Source of the DNA: DASUPK01 sp963815665 | GTDB lineage: Bacteria; Actinomycetota; Thermoleophilia; Solirubrobacterales; 70-9 | Assembly: GCA_963815665.1 (NCBI GenBank) | Contig: CAWFHN010000006.1 | Coordinates: forward strand, 372,001-436,000 | Direction of reading: 5' to 3' | Length of the DNA stretch: 64,000 bases | Shown here: positions 34,402 through 44,283 of the stretch, in pieces | How positions within the stretch are numbered: the first letter of the stretch is position 1 | Layout: every line of letters begins with the position of its first letter | Translations under genes and position numbers: made by a program | The notes under the pieces: model-generated | Database searches by the model: none | Seen by the model: the letters and a program-made list of their open reading frames with translations, nothing else | What the model was told of the DNA's origin: nothing

Positions 34402-36312
34402 ATGGCTCGACGTATCCCCAGGGACGAATCGCTGGCGCGCGTCCACGGCGTGGGCGCGCTCTTCTCGGCTGCCTACGGCAACGTGGGCTCGTCGATCTAC
34501 TACGCCCTGGGAGTCACCGCCGCGTTCGCCCTCGGGCTGACGCCGGTCGCGTTCGTCATCGCCGGCCTGATCTTCATGTGCACCGCGGCGACCTACAGCG
34601 AGGCGACCGTGATGTTCCCGGAGGCCGGCGGCTCGTCGAGCTTCGCCCGCCACGCCTTCAACGAGCTGATCAGCTTCTTCGCGGCCTGGGGCCAGATGCT
34701 CAACTACATCATCACGGTCGCGATCTCGGCCTTCTTCGTGCCTCACTACCTGGCCGTGTTCTGGTCGCCGCTCCGGGACTCGCCGGGGGACATCATCGGC
34801 GGCGTCGTCGTGATCCTCTTCCTTGCGGCGCTGAACGTGAAGGGGACGCAGGAGTCCACCCGCCTCAACCTGGTCCTGGCGATCGCCGACCTCTGCACCC
34901 AGGTAATCCTCGTCGGGATCGGGCTGGTCCTCGTCTTCAGCCCTGACATCCTGACCTCCAACGTCCACCTGGGCGTCGCGCCCAGCTGGGGCGACTTCTT
35001 CCTCGGGATCGCGGTCGGCATGATCGCGTACACCGGGATCGAGACGATCTCCAACATGTCGGAGGAGGCGAAGGACGCCTCCAAGACGATTCCACGGGGG
35101 ACGGGCCTCACCGTCCTCGCCGTCCTGGGCCTCTACACGCTGCTGCCGCTGATCGCGCTCTCGGCTATGCCGGTGCATCACGTCGCCGGCCACTACTCGA
35201 CCGATCTGGGGACGAAGTTCGCCGACGACCCGGTGCTCGGCATCGTCGAAAACCTCGGATTGGGCGCCGGGCTGACCAACATCATGCGCTACTACGTCGG
35301 GGTGCTGGCGGCCGTGATCCTGCTGATCGCGACCAACGCCGCGCTGATCGGCGTCTCCCGGCTGACCTTCTCGATGGGCCACTACCGCCAGCTGCCCGAG
35401 CGGCTGCGGCAGATCCACCCCAAGTACCGCACGCCCTACATCGCGATCATCGTCTTCTCCCTGGTCGCCTCGATCACCCTGATCCCCGGCGAAACCGAGC
35501 TGCTCGCGACGCTCTATTCCTTCGGCGCGATGCTCTCCTTCACGATCGCCCACATCTCGGTCATCAAGCTGCGGCAGCGTTTCCCGGACAAGCAGCGGGA
35601 CTGGAAGCCACCCGGAAGCGTCCGGATATCCGGCTTCGACGTCCCGCTGACGGCCGTCTTCGGCGGTCTCGGCACCTTCGCCGCCTGGATCGTGGTGATG
35701 GTGCTCAACCCCCGGACCCTGGTGATCGGGGCCATCTGGATGCTCCTCGGCATCTCGATCTACCTGCTCTACCGGCGCTCCCAGGGTCTGTCTCCGTCGC
35801 AGACGCACAAGGTCCTGCTTCCCGAGCCGCTCGGCGTCGAGGAGGTCGAATACAAGAGCGTCCTGGTCGCATTCGAGGACGACGAGCCGTTCTCCGAGCA
35901 GACGATGGTCACCGCCATCAAGCTGGCGGCGAAGCGCCGCCGCGGCGATCCACGTGATCTCGGTCGTCACGGTGCCGAACCACCTGCCGCTCGATGCCTC
36001 GCTCGGCGATCAGGAGCAGGCGGCCCGGTCGAAGATCGAGCAGGCGAAGCTGATCGGCGGTCTCCGCGTCAGCGGTCACGTCCACCGGGTCAGGCCGAAC
36101 CAGGCCGGGCACTCGATCGCCGAGGAGGCCCGGGAGCTGAAGGCGAGCGCGCTGGTCATGGGCCTCCGCTACCGCAACGGCGCGCCCTCTACGGCAAGGC
36201 GCTGCAGACGGTGCTCGCCGAGCGGCCCTGCCGGGTGATCGTCGTCGGCGAGCCCGAGCGGGCCCGCGAGGCCGCGGGCCTCGGCGGACCAGCCGTCGGG
36301 GCGCCTGCGTAA
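34402..36312 (+). CDS. APC permease with C-terminal UspA domain, frameshifted in the UspA part
   Basis: The reading frame of 636 residues starts at an ATG with twelve helices (VHGVGALFSAAYGNVGSSIYYALG; EAGGSSSFARHAFNELISFFAAW and others), a good APC permease. At about residue 490 a UspA domain begins (YKSVLVAFEDDEPFSEQTMVTAIKLA). Near 35940 the sequence leaves the frame: the next 80 residues in frame are Arg-rich nonsense, while the +1 frame reads ISVVTVPNHLPLDAS ... ELKASALVMGLRYRNG. Near 36180 the original frame returns (GKALQTVLAERPCRVIVV). Two compensating indels therefore scramble the middle of the UspA domain. Confidence 0.75.
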   Translation: MARRIPRDESLARVHGVGALFSAAYGNVGSSIYYALGVTAAFALGLTPVAFVIAGLIFMCTAATYSEATVMFPEAGGSSSFARHAFNELISFFAAWGQMLNYIITVAISAFFVPHYLAVFWSPLRDSPGDIIGGVVVILFLAALNVKGTQESTRLNLVLAIADLCTQVILVGIGLVLVFSPDILTSNVHLGVAPSWGDFFLGIAVGMIAYTGIETISNMSEEAKDASKTIPRGTGLTVLAVLGLYTLLPLIALSAMPVHHVAGHYSTDLGTKFADDPVLGIVENLGLGAGLTNIMRYYVGVLAAVILLIATNAALIGVSRLTFSMGHYRQLPERLRQIHPKYRTPYIAIIVFSLVASITLIPGETELLATLYSFGAMLSFTIAHISVIKLRQRFPDKQRDWKPPGSVRISGFDVPLTAVFGGLGTFAAWIVVMVLNPRTLVIGAIWMLLGISIYLLYRRSQGLSPSQTHKVLLPEPLGVEEVEYKSVLVAFEDDEPFSEQTMVTAIKLAAKRRRGDPRDLGRHGAEPPAARCLARRSGAGGPVEDRAGEADRRSPRQRSRPPGQAEPGRALDRRGGPGAEGERAGHGPPLPQRRALYGKALQTVLAERPCRVIVVGEPERAREAAGLGGPAVGAPA

Positions 36313-36390
36313 TACGGCTTCACCGTCCGATCGCGGCCACGAGCGGCCGCGTCAAATCCGGAACGGATCGCCGAGATCCGTCGAGCCCTG

Positions 36391-38423
36391 CTACAGCGCG
36401 ATCTGCGAGCCGACGATGACGGTGCTGTCGCGGCGGCAGGCGGAACGCGTCGATCGGGCTCGCCGCGTTGCGAGCCATCGTCATGAACAGCTTCTTGCGC
36501 CAGCTCTTCAGCGGCGGGGTCGTCGGTCGCCGTGATCGCGATTCGCGAAACGAAGTACGAGGCGTGCTCGAGGTCGAGGTTGCGTTCGAGGAGGCCCTGC
36601 TTGCGGCAGAGCCGCAGCGACGCCGGGATGTCGAGGGAGTCGTGGTACCCCGACCTGACCGTCACATGGAAGACGTTGAACTCGCCGCCGATCCGCTCGA
36701 CCGTGAAGCGCTCGAACTCGTCGACGTTCGGGATGCTGACCAGGTCCACCGAGACGATCACGACCCGCTTCGGGAACGTGCGAGTGTTCTCGACCTCGAT
36801 CCGGAGCGCCAGCGGGGTGGTCTCCTTGGCGGGGTGCAGGTAGACGGCCACGCCCGGGACCTTCGTCGGCGGCTCCTCCTGAGCCTCGAGGTCATAGAGG
36901 AACTGCGTCAGCGGCCCCTCCTTCTCAGTCCTGCCGCGGGTGACGATGGTCTGCCCCCGCCGCCAGTTGATCATCACGACTGAGATCACCAGTGCGAGGG
37001 CCAGCGAAAGCCACGCTCCGTGCTCGATCTTGATGATGTTGGAGGCGAAGAAGGCCACCTCGACGGTCAGGAACAAGGCGGCGATCGGGACAAGCCTGCG
37101 CCTAGGCGTGCCCCAGAGGAAACGGGCAACAGCGAGGAAGAGCAGCGTGTTCAGGACGAAGGTCGCCGTGACGGCGACGCCGTAGATATCGCCTAGCCTG
37201 TCGGCGGACTGGAAGACCATGCCGGGTGACGACACCGATACAAAGCGCCCAATTGAATCGGGACGTAGATCTGGCCCTCGAGCTTCGACGGATGACGGAT
37301 GGTCAGGCGTGGCAGGAAGCCGAGCTGAACCGCCTGGCGCGCGACCGAGAACGAGCCCGAGATCGCGGCCTGAGAGGCGATGATCGTGGCTCCGGTCGCC
37401 AGGAAGAGCATTGGGATGCGCGCCCAACCGGGAGCCATCAGGAAGAACGGGTTGACCGCGGTGCCCGGGTCGTGGCGGATCATCGCCGCCTGGCCGAGGT
37501 AGTTCAGCATCAGCGCGGGGAAGGCGACCGCGAACCATCCGAGCCGGATCGGAGTTGCGCCGAAGTGCCCCCGGTCCGCGTAGAGGGTCTCCGCGCCGGT
37601 CACTGCGAGGACGACGCCGCCGAGCACGAAAAAGCTCTCCGCCCCGTGCTCCGCGAGGAACCGAGCCCCCCACGTTGGCGAAAGACCCTGGAGCACCGCC
37701 GGGTCCTTCGATCAGCTGATGGAGGCCAAGAAGCGCGATCGCGGTGAACCAGACGAGGATCACCGGCCCGAACAGCGATCCGATCGTGCCCGATCCGCGT
37801 CGCTGGAGGATGAACAACCCAATGAGGATGACGACGGAGATCGGCACCACCAGATGCGCGAGGTCCGGCTCCACCACCTTCAGCCCCTGAACCGAGCCGA
37901 GGACCGAGATTGCTGGCGTGATGATCGCGTCGCCGAAGAACAGCGCCGCGCCGAAGAGGCCGAGAGTCACCAAGGCCACGCCATGGGGCACCCTGTGTCG
38001 CTGGATCAAGGAAGCCAGCGCCATGATTCCTCCGTCGCCGCGGTTGTGCGCGCGCATGATGAAGCCCGCGTACTTCACGCCGACGACGACGATCAGCGCC
38101 CAGAAGATCAGCGAGACCACGCCGTAGACGTCCGCCGCGGTCGCTTGAGCGACCGCGGCGTTTTGCGTGAAGATGACCTGCTCGGTGTAGAGCGGGCTCG
38201 TGCCGATGTCGCCGTAGACGACGCCGAGCGCGCCGAGGGCGAGGGCGGCCTTGCTGGCGTCGGTGATGACGTCGCGCTGGCTGTCGTTGAGCGCCTCGAA
38301 GCGTTTGCGCACCGCCTCGGACTCGGCCTCCGTGTCAGTCGGAGTCTCAGGCCGCCAATAGCCGAGCTTGTGCGCAGCCTCGTTGAACGTTCGCTTCGCG
38401 CCGGGCTTCTTGCCCGTGCGCAC
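36391..38423 (-). pseudogene. kup: Kup-type potassium transporter, several frameshifts
   Basis: The start is the GTG at 38423 behind CAGGAG. The N-terminal part is clearly Kup: LALGALGVVYGDIGTSPLYT, NRGDGGIMALASLI and LFFGDAIITPAISVLGSV. Near 37708 the frame shifts; the next stretch (WGARFLAEHGAESFFVLGGV ... EGQIYVPI) is in another frame, returns at about 37225 (MVFQSADRLGDIYGVAVT), and shifts again at about 36510 and 36433 before the natural end VGSQIAL-stop at 36391. At least four indels interrupt it, so no full-length protein can be made unless these are sequencing errors. Kup imports potassium with protons. Confidence 0.8.
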
Positions 38424-38508
38424 GTTGGGCTCCTGAGGTTCCCGGGGCGCATTGACACGAACGTTGTGCGCTGCCTCGTGGAGGGGCCGTCCGCGGTTCG
38501 ATCCGCTG

Positions 38509-39039
38509 CTACTCACTGCGGGGCGCCTCGGCCGCGGTGAGCGGCCGGAGCGCAAATAGAACGACGAGCGACTCGTGCCAGAGGCGATCTGGGTCCGCGA
38601 ACTGCGCTGGCGGCGGTACGTAGACCGGGCTCGTCGCGTCGGTCAGGAGGCGCCACGCGAGCAACACCCCGCGCGCCGCGACTCGCCTCGGACGAGCGCA
38701 GGGACAGGATCAGCTCTGTGAGCACCGGCCTCGCCACCTCGACCGCACCGACATCAACCCGCACAACGCCCCTCGGCGTCCCCAGTGTCGAAGCATCCAC
38801 GAGCACTTGCTCGAGGCGGCGTGCGAGTCGCGTGCGCTCGCGTGAGGAGACGAGCTGGGCTTCCCGGAGTGCCAGGCAGGATTGGCCGGACGCTCCGTGC
38901 CGCGGGCGATCTCGCGGTCGAGCCAAGGCCGCCGAAGGCGCGTGCGCGCCCGCACGAGGAATCCCCGGGGGCCGCGCATGGACAGACCCGCGCCCTTGGG
39001 CGCCTGGCTTGCGGTTCGCAGGAGAGCGAAACTCGCCAT
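38509..39039 (-). pseudogene. Conserved actinobacterial hypothetical protein, frameshifted
   Basis: Three frames must be joined to give one product: MASFALLRTASQAPKG ... RRPWLDREIARG (start 39039), then LALREAQLVSSRERTRLARR ... EVARPVLTELILSLRSSEA, then VLLAWRLLTDATSPVYVPP and DRLWHESLVVLFALRPLTAAEA ending at 38509. Shifts lie near 38877 and 38672. The joined product resembles a conserved, uncharacterised actinobacterial protein with the pattern PWLDRE(I/L)ARG ... PALALRxAQL. Recognition is from memory of the family, so moderate confidence. Confidence 0.55.
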
Positions 39040-39148
39040 ACGACCATCCTCGGTCGGGGCGCGTTGACCTCGCGTAGAGATTCCGCCGTAGAGCGCTGAG
39101 ATTTCGTAAAGATGGTTCGCGTTCGGCGCGGCGTAGACTCGGAATGCC

Positions 39149-40558
39149 GTGAGCAAGCGTCTCGGGAGAAGGCGGAAGATCGCGCTGGACGTGGTTTCGG
39201 TGGTCGTCTCGATCGCCCTCGCGTCGCTCGTCGTCGTCGCCCTGAAGCCGGCGGCGCCGACGGCCGGGCTTGTGAGCATCTACCTGCCCGCGGTCCTGTT
39301 CGTCGCAATTCGCCGTGGGCTTGCCGCTGCCATAGCGACGGCGCTCGGGGCCGCTTTCGCATTCAACTTCTTCTTCCTGCCGCCGTTCTACCGGCTGACG
39401 ATCGCGAGGTCGGGCGACGCGGTCACGTTCGTGGTCTTGCTCATCGCCGCGCTTGTGGTCGGGAGGCTGGCGGCAACCGCGAAACGCCAAACCGAGGAGG
39501 CGGAGCTGCGGGCGGAGCTCGCGTCCGCTCGAGAACAGGAGGCGCTGATCGTCGCCGAGGCGGCGTCGGCTCTCGTCCAGGAGGACGCGCTCGAGCGCCA
39601 GCTCGTCGCGATCGCGAGTGCCGTCGCATCGATCGGAGGCCCTGACCTCCGCCTCGCGTTCGGCTCAGAACCCGCGCCCCGCCGCGGAGAGATCGCGACG
39701 TCGCTGCCAAGTGAGACCCGGCCTGCGTGGCTCTACGCCACCACCTCGGTGGGCTGGCGCCATGCGGAGCTCGAGCGCCTCGCGACCCTGCTCGCGCGCC
39801 TCGTGGATCTCGGAGTTGAGCGCGACCGGGCCCACGTCGAAGCGGCCGAGGCCGAGGCGGCCCGCCGGGGTGACGCCGCCAAGACAGCCGTGCTTCACGC
39901 GATCTCACATGACCTGCGCTCGCCGCTTACGGCAATTCGCACCGCGTCGCAGGCGCTCGCCGTGGGGGGTCTCGGCAAGGGCGACGAGCGCGAGCTCCTC
40001 ACCGCCGTCGAGGAGGAGTCCAAGCGCCTGTCCCGCCTCATCGAGGACCTCCTCGACCTCTCGCGGATTGAGGCCGGTGCCGTCACCGCGCGGTCTGACT
40101 GGTGCGATCTCGCCGATGTCGTCGCCATCGCTGCCGAGCAGGTGCGCCGGCGTCACGGCGAGCATCCGATCTCCCTCGAGCTGCCGTCCGACCTGCCGCT
40201 GATCCGCGCCGATCCGTTCCAGCTCGAGCGCGTGTTCGCAAACCTGATCGAGAACGCGGTTAAGTTCTCACCCGCAGGGGAGCCCGTCCATGTCACGGGC
40301 GGAGTGAGCCACGAGAAGGTGAAGGCGACGGTGATCGATCGCGGGCCCGGAATCCCGGCGTCGCGTCGCGCAGCCGTCTTCGAGCCCTTCGTCCGCGGCC
40401 CACGGGATCAGAACCGCGGCTCGGGACTCGGGCTTGCCATCTGCCGGGGCTTCGTGGAGGCAAACGGAGGCGAGATCGCAGTTGGAGCCGATTCGGGACG
40501 CGGCGCCGCGTTCGCCGTCTCGTTCCCCCTCGTCAAGCAGCCGGTCACTGCGGCTTAG
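39149..40558 (+). CDS. KdpD-like sensor histidine kinase lacking the N-terminal Kdp sensor domain
   Basis: A GTG start at 39149 gives 469 residues, intact. It starts directly with the four-helix DUF4118 membrane region (DVVSVVVSIALASLVVVAL; IYLPAVLFVAIRRGLAAAI; AFAFNFFFLPPFYRLTIA; AVTFVVLLIAALVVGRL), as in the C-terminal half of KdpD, then a linker and kinase core with His254 (AISHDLRSPLTAIRTA), N box (NLIENAVKFSPAG) and G boxes (DRGPGIP; GSGLGLAICRGF). The large cytoplasmic KdpD and Usp domains are absent. It is the only undamaged long gene of the potassium block; no kdpABC is in the window. Confidence 0.88.
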   Translation: MSKRLGRRRKIALDVVSVVVSIALASLVVVALKPAAPTAGLVSIYLPAVLFVAIRRGLAAAIATALGAAFAFNFFFLPPFYRLTIARSGDAVTFVVLLIAALVVGRLAATAKRQTEEAELRAELASAREQEALIVAEAASALVQEDALERQLVAIASAVASIGGPDLRLAFGSEPAPRRGEIATSLPSETRPAWLYATTSVGWRHAELERLATLLARLVDLGVERDRAHVEAAEAEAARRGDAAKTAVLHAISHDLRSPLTAIRTASQALAVGGLGKGDERELLTAVEEESKRLSRLIEDLLDLSRIEAGAVTARSDWCDLADVVAIAAEQVRRRHGEHPISLELPSDLPLIRADPFQLERVFANLIENAVKFSPAGEPVHVTGGVSHEKVKATVIDRGPGIPASRRAAVFEPFVRGPRDQNRGSGLGLAICRGFVEANGGEIAVGADSGRGAAFAVSFPLVKQPVTAA

Positions 40559-40629
40559 ATGACCGATTCCACGACCGCGCACACCTGGATGACGCCCGCG
40601 GCGCTTCGCAGCTCTTCGTCCTCGGGCTC

Positions 40630-40650
40630 GCCTTTGGCACCACCAAAGGC
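40630..40650 (+). terminator. Hairpin between the KdpD-like and KdpE-like genes
   Basis: An 8-bp stem GCCTTTGG (40630-40637) with CCAAAGGC (40643-40650) and a 5-base loop. No U-tract. The 167 bases at 40559-40725 hold no gene I can recognise. The gap between kinase and regulator is unusual, since such pairs usually overlap, and may mark another deletion or insertion. Confidence 0.3.
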
Positions 40651-40725
40651 TTCGCCCTGCGTCCTCGACCTGCTCGCCGCACGCGTCCCCAGGCGCACGC
40701 CGCCGTGCAATCGATCATCTAGGCG

Positions 40726-41419
40726 TTGACGCCGAACGCGCAGCGGATCCTGGTCGTCGACGACGAACCGCAGATCCTGCGGGGACTTCGGGTGATCCTC
40801 ACGAACGCCGGCTACCGAGAGGATGCCGCCGACAACCGATGCGAGCGGCGCTCGATGCTGTCTCGGTCCGACCCCCCGACGCGGCCGTCCTGGACCTGAT
40901 GCTCCCGGACGGAATCGGGGTCGACGTCGCCCGGAGATCCGCCGCTGAGCGAGCTACCGATCGTGGTCCTGTCACGATCGGCGACGAGCGCGAGAAGGTC
41001 ATGGCGCTCGACGCCGGCGCCGACGACTACGTGACGAAGCCGTTCGGGGCCGAGGAGCTGCTGGCCCGACTGCGCGCCGTGCTTCGCCGGGTGCCCGCGG
41101 GAGGTTTCGCGCCGAGGGTTGAGATCGGAGATCTGGTTGTCGACCTCGAGGCTCGCCGGGTGACCCTCGCGGGCGCGGACGTGCACCTGACGCCGATCGA
41201 GTCGACCTGCTCCGTGTCCTGGCTGAGCATCGCGGCAAGCTGGTCACCCATCGACAGCTGCTTGCCGCGGTTTGGGGGCCGACCTACGAGACCGAAACCC
41301 ACTACCTGCGGGTGCACGTCGCGCACATCCGCAGCAAGATCGAACCCGAGCCATCCCGGCCGCGCTACGTGATCACCGACCCCGGGGTGGGGTATCGCCT
41401 TCGGGACGAGGTCTATTAG
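40726..41419 (+). pseudogene. KdpE-like response regulator, several frameshifts
   Basis: Reading from the TTG at 40726, RILVVDDEPQILRGLRVILTNAG gives a receiver start. The frame is lost near 40830 and the next frame carries on with AALDAVSVRPPDAAVLDLMLPDG. Near 40935-40970 another frame holds LSELPIVVLS before the previous frame returns at DEREKVMALDAGADDYVTKPFG. Near 41202 a missing T switches frame again to LLRVLAEHRGKLVTHRQLL ... HVAHIRSKIEPEPSRPRYV, ending at 41419 with GVGYRLRDEVY. Joined, it is a normal KdpE/OmpR regulator. At least three indels disable it. Confidence 0.8.
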
Positions 41420-41469
41420 GGGGCAAAGCGATCACCGCTTTAGCGCACCTGAAGCGACCGGGGCGGCCC

Positions 41470-42885
41470 CTAGCCGCGCTCGAACATGCGCCGGCGCTCG
41501 TAGTCCGTGACCACCTTGTCGAACAGGCCCTGCTCGAGCCTGCCGTAGTTGAGGTAGTGCTTGTGGACGGCGTCGCCGAACGCCTGCCTCGCGAAGTCCG
41601 AGCTCTCCCAATGATCGACGGCCTCGCGGAGCGATGAAGGGAACGCCTCCGCCTCGCCCGCCTCGTAGGCGTTGCCCTTCAACTCCGGGCCGGGATCGGT
41701 CCCCTTCTCGATGCCGTCGAGCCCGGCCGCCAGCAATGCGGCAAACGCCAGATAGGGGTTCGCATCGGCACCCGGGATCCTGCACTCCACCCGCCGCGAC
41801 TGGCCATGCCCAACGACGCGGAATCCGCAGGTGCGGTTGTCGCGGCCCCAGGAGACGGAGGTCGGCGCCCAGCTCTCGGCGGCGTAGCGCTTGTAGGAGT
41901 TGATCGCCGGCGCCACGAACAGGGCAAGCTCGCGGATGTGGTTCCGCATCCCGCCGAGGAAGTGCCGGAACGTGTCGGTCTCCTCGCCGTCGCTGTCCAC
42001 GAAGGCGCTCTTGCCGTCGTCGCCGACGAGGCTCTGATGGATGTGGCACGAGCTCCCGATGTCGTCCTCGGAGGGCTTCGCCATGAAGCTCGCCGAGATC
42101 TCATTGAGGAAGGCGATCTCCTTGACGCCGTTCTTGTAGATCGTGTGGCGATCGGCCGCGGTGACCGCGTCGGCGTAGCGGAAGTTGACCTCGTGCTGCC
42201 CGTACCAGGCCTCGCCCTTGGAGAACTCGACCGGGATCCCGGCCCCCATCATCCCGCGCCGGATGGGGCCCAGATACGCCTCGTCCATCGTGGTGGCGAG
42301 GATGTGGTAATCGAGGATGTACGGGATCGTCGGGGTGAGGTCCTTGTAGCCCTTCTCCCAGGCCTCGGCGTAGCTCTCCTTGTAGAGGTAGAACTCGAGC
42401 TCGGAGGCGGCATAGGGCGTGAAGCCCATCTCCCTCGCGCGCTCGTAGACCGCGATCAGGATCTGGCGCGGCGAGGCGACCACCGGGCTGCCGTCGTGGT
42501 TGACGACGTCGGCCAAGACCAGCGCCGTGCGGTCGAGCCAGGGAATCCGGCGCAGGGTCGTCAGGTCGGGCTGGATCCCGAAGTCCCCATAGCCGTCATC
42601 CCAGTTCGCCATCTCGTAGCCCGGGAGCGGCTCCATGTCCATGTCGAGCGCCAGCAGGTAGTTGCAGCCCTCGACGCCGTGGCCGGTCACCTCATCGAGG
42701 AAATACTCGATCTCGATGCGCTTCCCGAAGAGGCGCCCCTGCATATCGGTGAAGGCCGTGACGATCGTGTCGATCGTCCCCTCGTCGCCGGCCTTCTTCA
42801 GATCGTCCAGCGAGAGCATGCCGCGGGTCCCACCGGGTCCACCGGGCCGGGGAGCAGCTTCCTTGCTCTTCTCCCCTGACGCCAC
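41470..42885 (-). CDS. Glutamine-synthetase-like gamma-glutamyl-amine ligase
   Basis: The GTG start gives 471 residues; an ATG at 42819 is possible. Family marks: FTDMQGRLFGKRI, ASELEFYLYKE (first metal glutamates), HEVNFRYADAVTAADRHTIYKN, GSSCHIHQSL and RDNRTCGFRVVGHGQSRRVECRIPGADANPYLA. The last block differs from housekeeping GlnA and fits actinobacterial GlnA3/GlnA4-type enzymes that glutamylate polyamines or ethanolamine instead of ammonia; substrate choice is inference. Divergent from an aldehyde dehydrogenase with only 24 bases between starts. Confidence 0.85.
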   Translation of the reverse strand: MASGEKSKEAAPRPGGPGGTRGMLSLDDLKKAGDEGTIDTIVTAFTDMQGRLFGKRIEIEYFLDEVTGHGVEGCNYLLALDMDMEPLPGYEMANWDDGYGDFGIQPDLTTLRRIPWLDRTALVLADVVNHDGSPVVASPRQILIAVYERAREMGFTPYAASELEFYLYKESYAEAWEKGYKDLTPTIPYILDYHILATTMDEAYLGPIRRGMMGAGIPVEFSKGEAWYGQHEVNFRYADAVTAADRHTIYKNGVKEIAFLNEISASFMAKPSEDDIGSSCHIHQSLVGDDGKSAFVDSDGEETDTFRHFLGGMRNHIRELALFVAPAINSYKRYAAESWAPTSVSWGRDNRTCGFRVVGHGQSRRVECRIPGADANPYLAFAALLAAGLDGIEKGTDPGPELKGNAYEAGEAEAFPSSLREAVDHWESSDFARQAFGDAVHKHYLNYGRLEQGLFDKVVTDYERRRMFERG

Positions 42886-42909
42886 AGGCGGACCCTATAT
42901 CGTCGGCTC

Positions 42910-44283
42910 ATGGCGAGCAAGGATGCGATCCGGGTGATCGAACCGGCCACGGAGCAGGTGATGGCTGAGCTGCCCCGCGCCGGCAAGGAGGAGACCGACG
43001 CCGCGGTCGCGCGCGCCCGCGAGGCGTTCCCCTCCTGGCGCGCGATGGACCCCGCCGACCGCTCGGCGCTGCTTCACCGGCTCGCCGACGCCCTCGCGGA
43101 CCACCAGGAGGACCTCGCCCAGCTCGAGGCCCGCAACGCCGGCAAGCCCATCTCCGACGCCCGAGGCGAGATGGGCATGGTGGTCGAGACCTTCCGCTAC
43201 TACGCCGGAGCGCCGGAGCGGCTCACCGGCAAGACGATCCCCGTGGCCGGCGGAGTCGACATGACCTTCCGCGAGCCGCTCGGTGTGGTCGGGCTGATCA
43301 CGCCGTGGAACTTCCCGCTGACGATCGCCTCCTGGAAGGTGGCGCCCGCGCTCGCCGCCGGCAACACCATCGTGCTGAAGCCGGCGGAGCTGACTCCATT
43401 GACGGCAATCGAGCTGGAGAGGATCGCCGTCGAGGCCGGCGTCCCGGAGGGAGTGCTCAACGTCGTCGCCGGGCCGGGCTCGGTCTGTGGGCAGCGCCTG
43501 GTGGAGCATCCCGACGTCGCCAAGGTCGCCTTCACCGGATCGACCGAGGTCGGCCGCGGCATCGCCCAGGGCGCCGCGTCGACGATCAAGCGCGTCACGC
43601 TCGAGCTCGGGGGCAAATCGGCCAACGTGATCTTCGCCGACGCCGACCTCGAGGCCGCCGCCTCGTCCGCCCCGCTCGCCGTCTTCGGCAACGCCGGCCA
43701 GGATTGCTGTGCCCGCTCGCGCATCCTGGTCGAGCGCTCGGCGATGGACGACTTCATGTCCGCGCTGGAGAATGCTGTCACGTCGATCAAGGTCGGCGAC
43801 CCGCTCGACGAATCGACTCAGATGGGTCCGGTGATCTCGGCCGACCAGCTCGAGACCGTCTCCTCCTATGTCAACGGCGACGCCCCGGTCGCTTTCCGCG
43901 GGTCGGCGCCGGACGGGCCCGGCTACTGGTTCCCGCCAACCGTGCTGGCGCCGGTCTCGAACGGCGACCGCGCCGCGCGCGAGGAGATCTTCGGCCCGGT
44001 GGCCTGCGTCATTCCCTTCGAGGGCGAGGCCGAGGCGATCCGGATCGCCAACGACACGATCTACGGCCTCTCGGGCTCGGTCTGGACCCGCGACGGAGCG
44101 AAGGGCCTGCGCGTGGCCAGGGCGATGGAGACCGGCGTGATCTCGATCAACTCGAACACCTCGGTCCGCGTTTCGACGCCGTTCGGGGGCTTCAAGCAGT
44201 CCGGCGTCGGCCGCGAGCTCGGACCCGACGCGCTCGAGGCCTACAGCGAGGTCAAGAACGTCTACTTCGCCACGGAGGGATAG
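42910..44283 (+). CDS. NAD(P)-dependent aldehyde dehydrogenase
   Basis: A protein of 457 residues, full length. The active site is intact: TPWNFPLTIASWKVAPALAAGN, the cofactor loop FTGSTEVGR, general base in ELGGKSANVIF, catalytic Cys266 in NAGQDCCARSR, and EEIFGPVACVIPFE. It fits the betaine/gamma-aminobutyraldehyde class, including N-gamma-glutamyl aldehydes. A 1-base overlap with the SDR gene (TAGTG) shows co-translation, and it is divergent from the glutamine-synthetase-like ligase. Confidence 0.93.
   Translation: MASKDAIRVIEPATEQVMAELPRAGKEETDAAVARAREAFPSWRAMDPADRSALLHRLADALADHQEDLAQLEARNAGKPISDARGEMGMVVETFRYYAGAPERLTGKTIPVAGGVDMTFREPLGVVGLITPWNFPLTIASWKVAPALAAGNTIVLKPAELTPLTAIELERIAVEAGVPEGVLNVVAGPGSVCGQRLVEHPDVAKVAFTGSTEVGRGIAQGAASTIKRVTLELGGKSANVIFADADLEAAASSAPLAVFGNAGQDCCARSRILVERSAMDDFMSALENAVTSIKVGDPLDESTQMGPVISADQLETVSSYVNGDAPVAFRGSAPDGPGYWFPPTVLAPVSNGDRAAREEIFGPVACVIPFEGEAEAIRIANDTIYGLSGSVWTRDGAKGLRVARAMETGVISINSNTSVRVSTPFGGFKQSGVGRELGPDALEAYSEVKNVYFATEG

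Noticed and set aside
34351..35970. 539-codon minus-strand frame opposite the APC-UspA gene
   Set aside because: Asp/Gly/Arg-rich shadow; the plus strand encodes twelve clear membrane helices.
39149..40558. Full KdpD identity for the kinase
   Set aside because: The N-terminal KdpD sensor and Usp domains are missing and no kdpABC genes are present, so only a KdpD-like C-terminal half is claimed.
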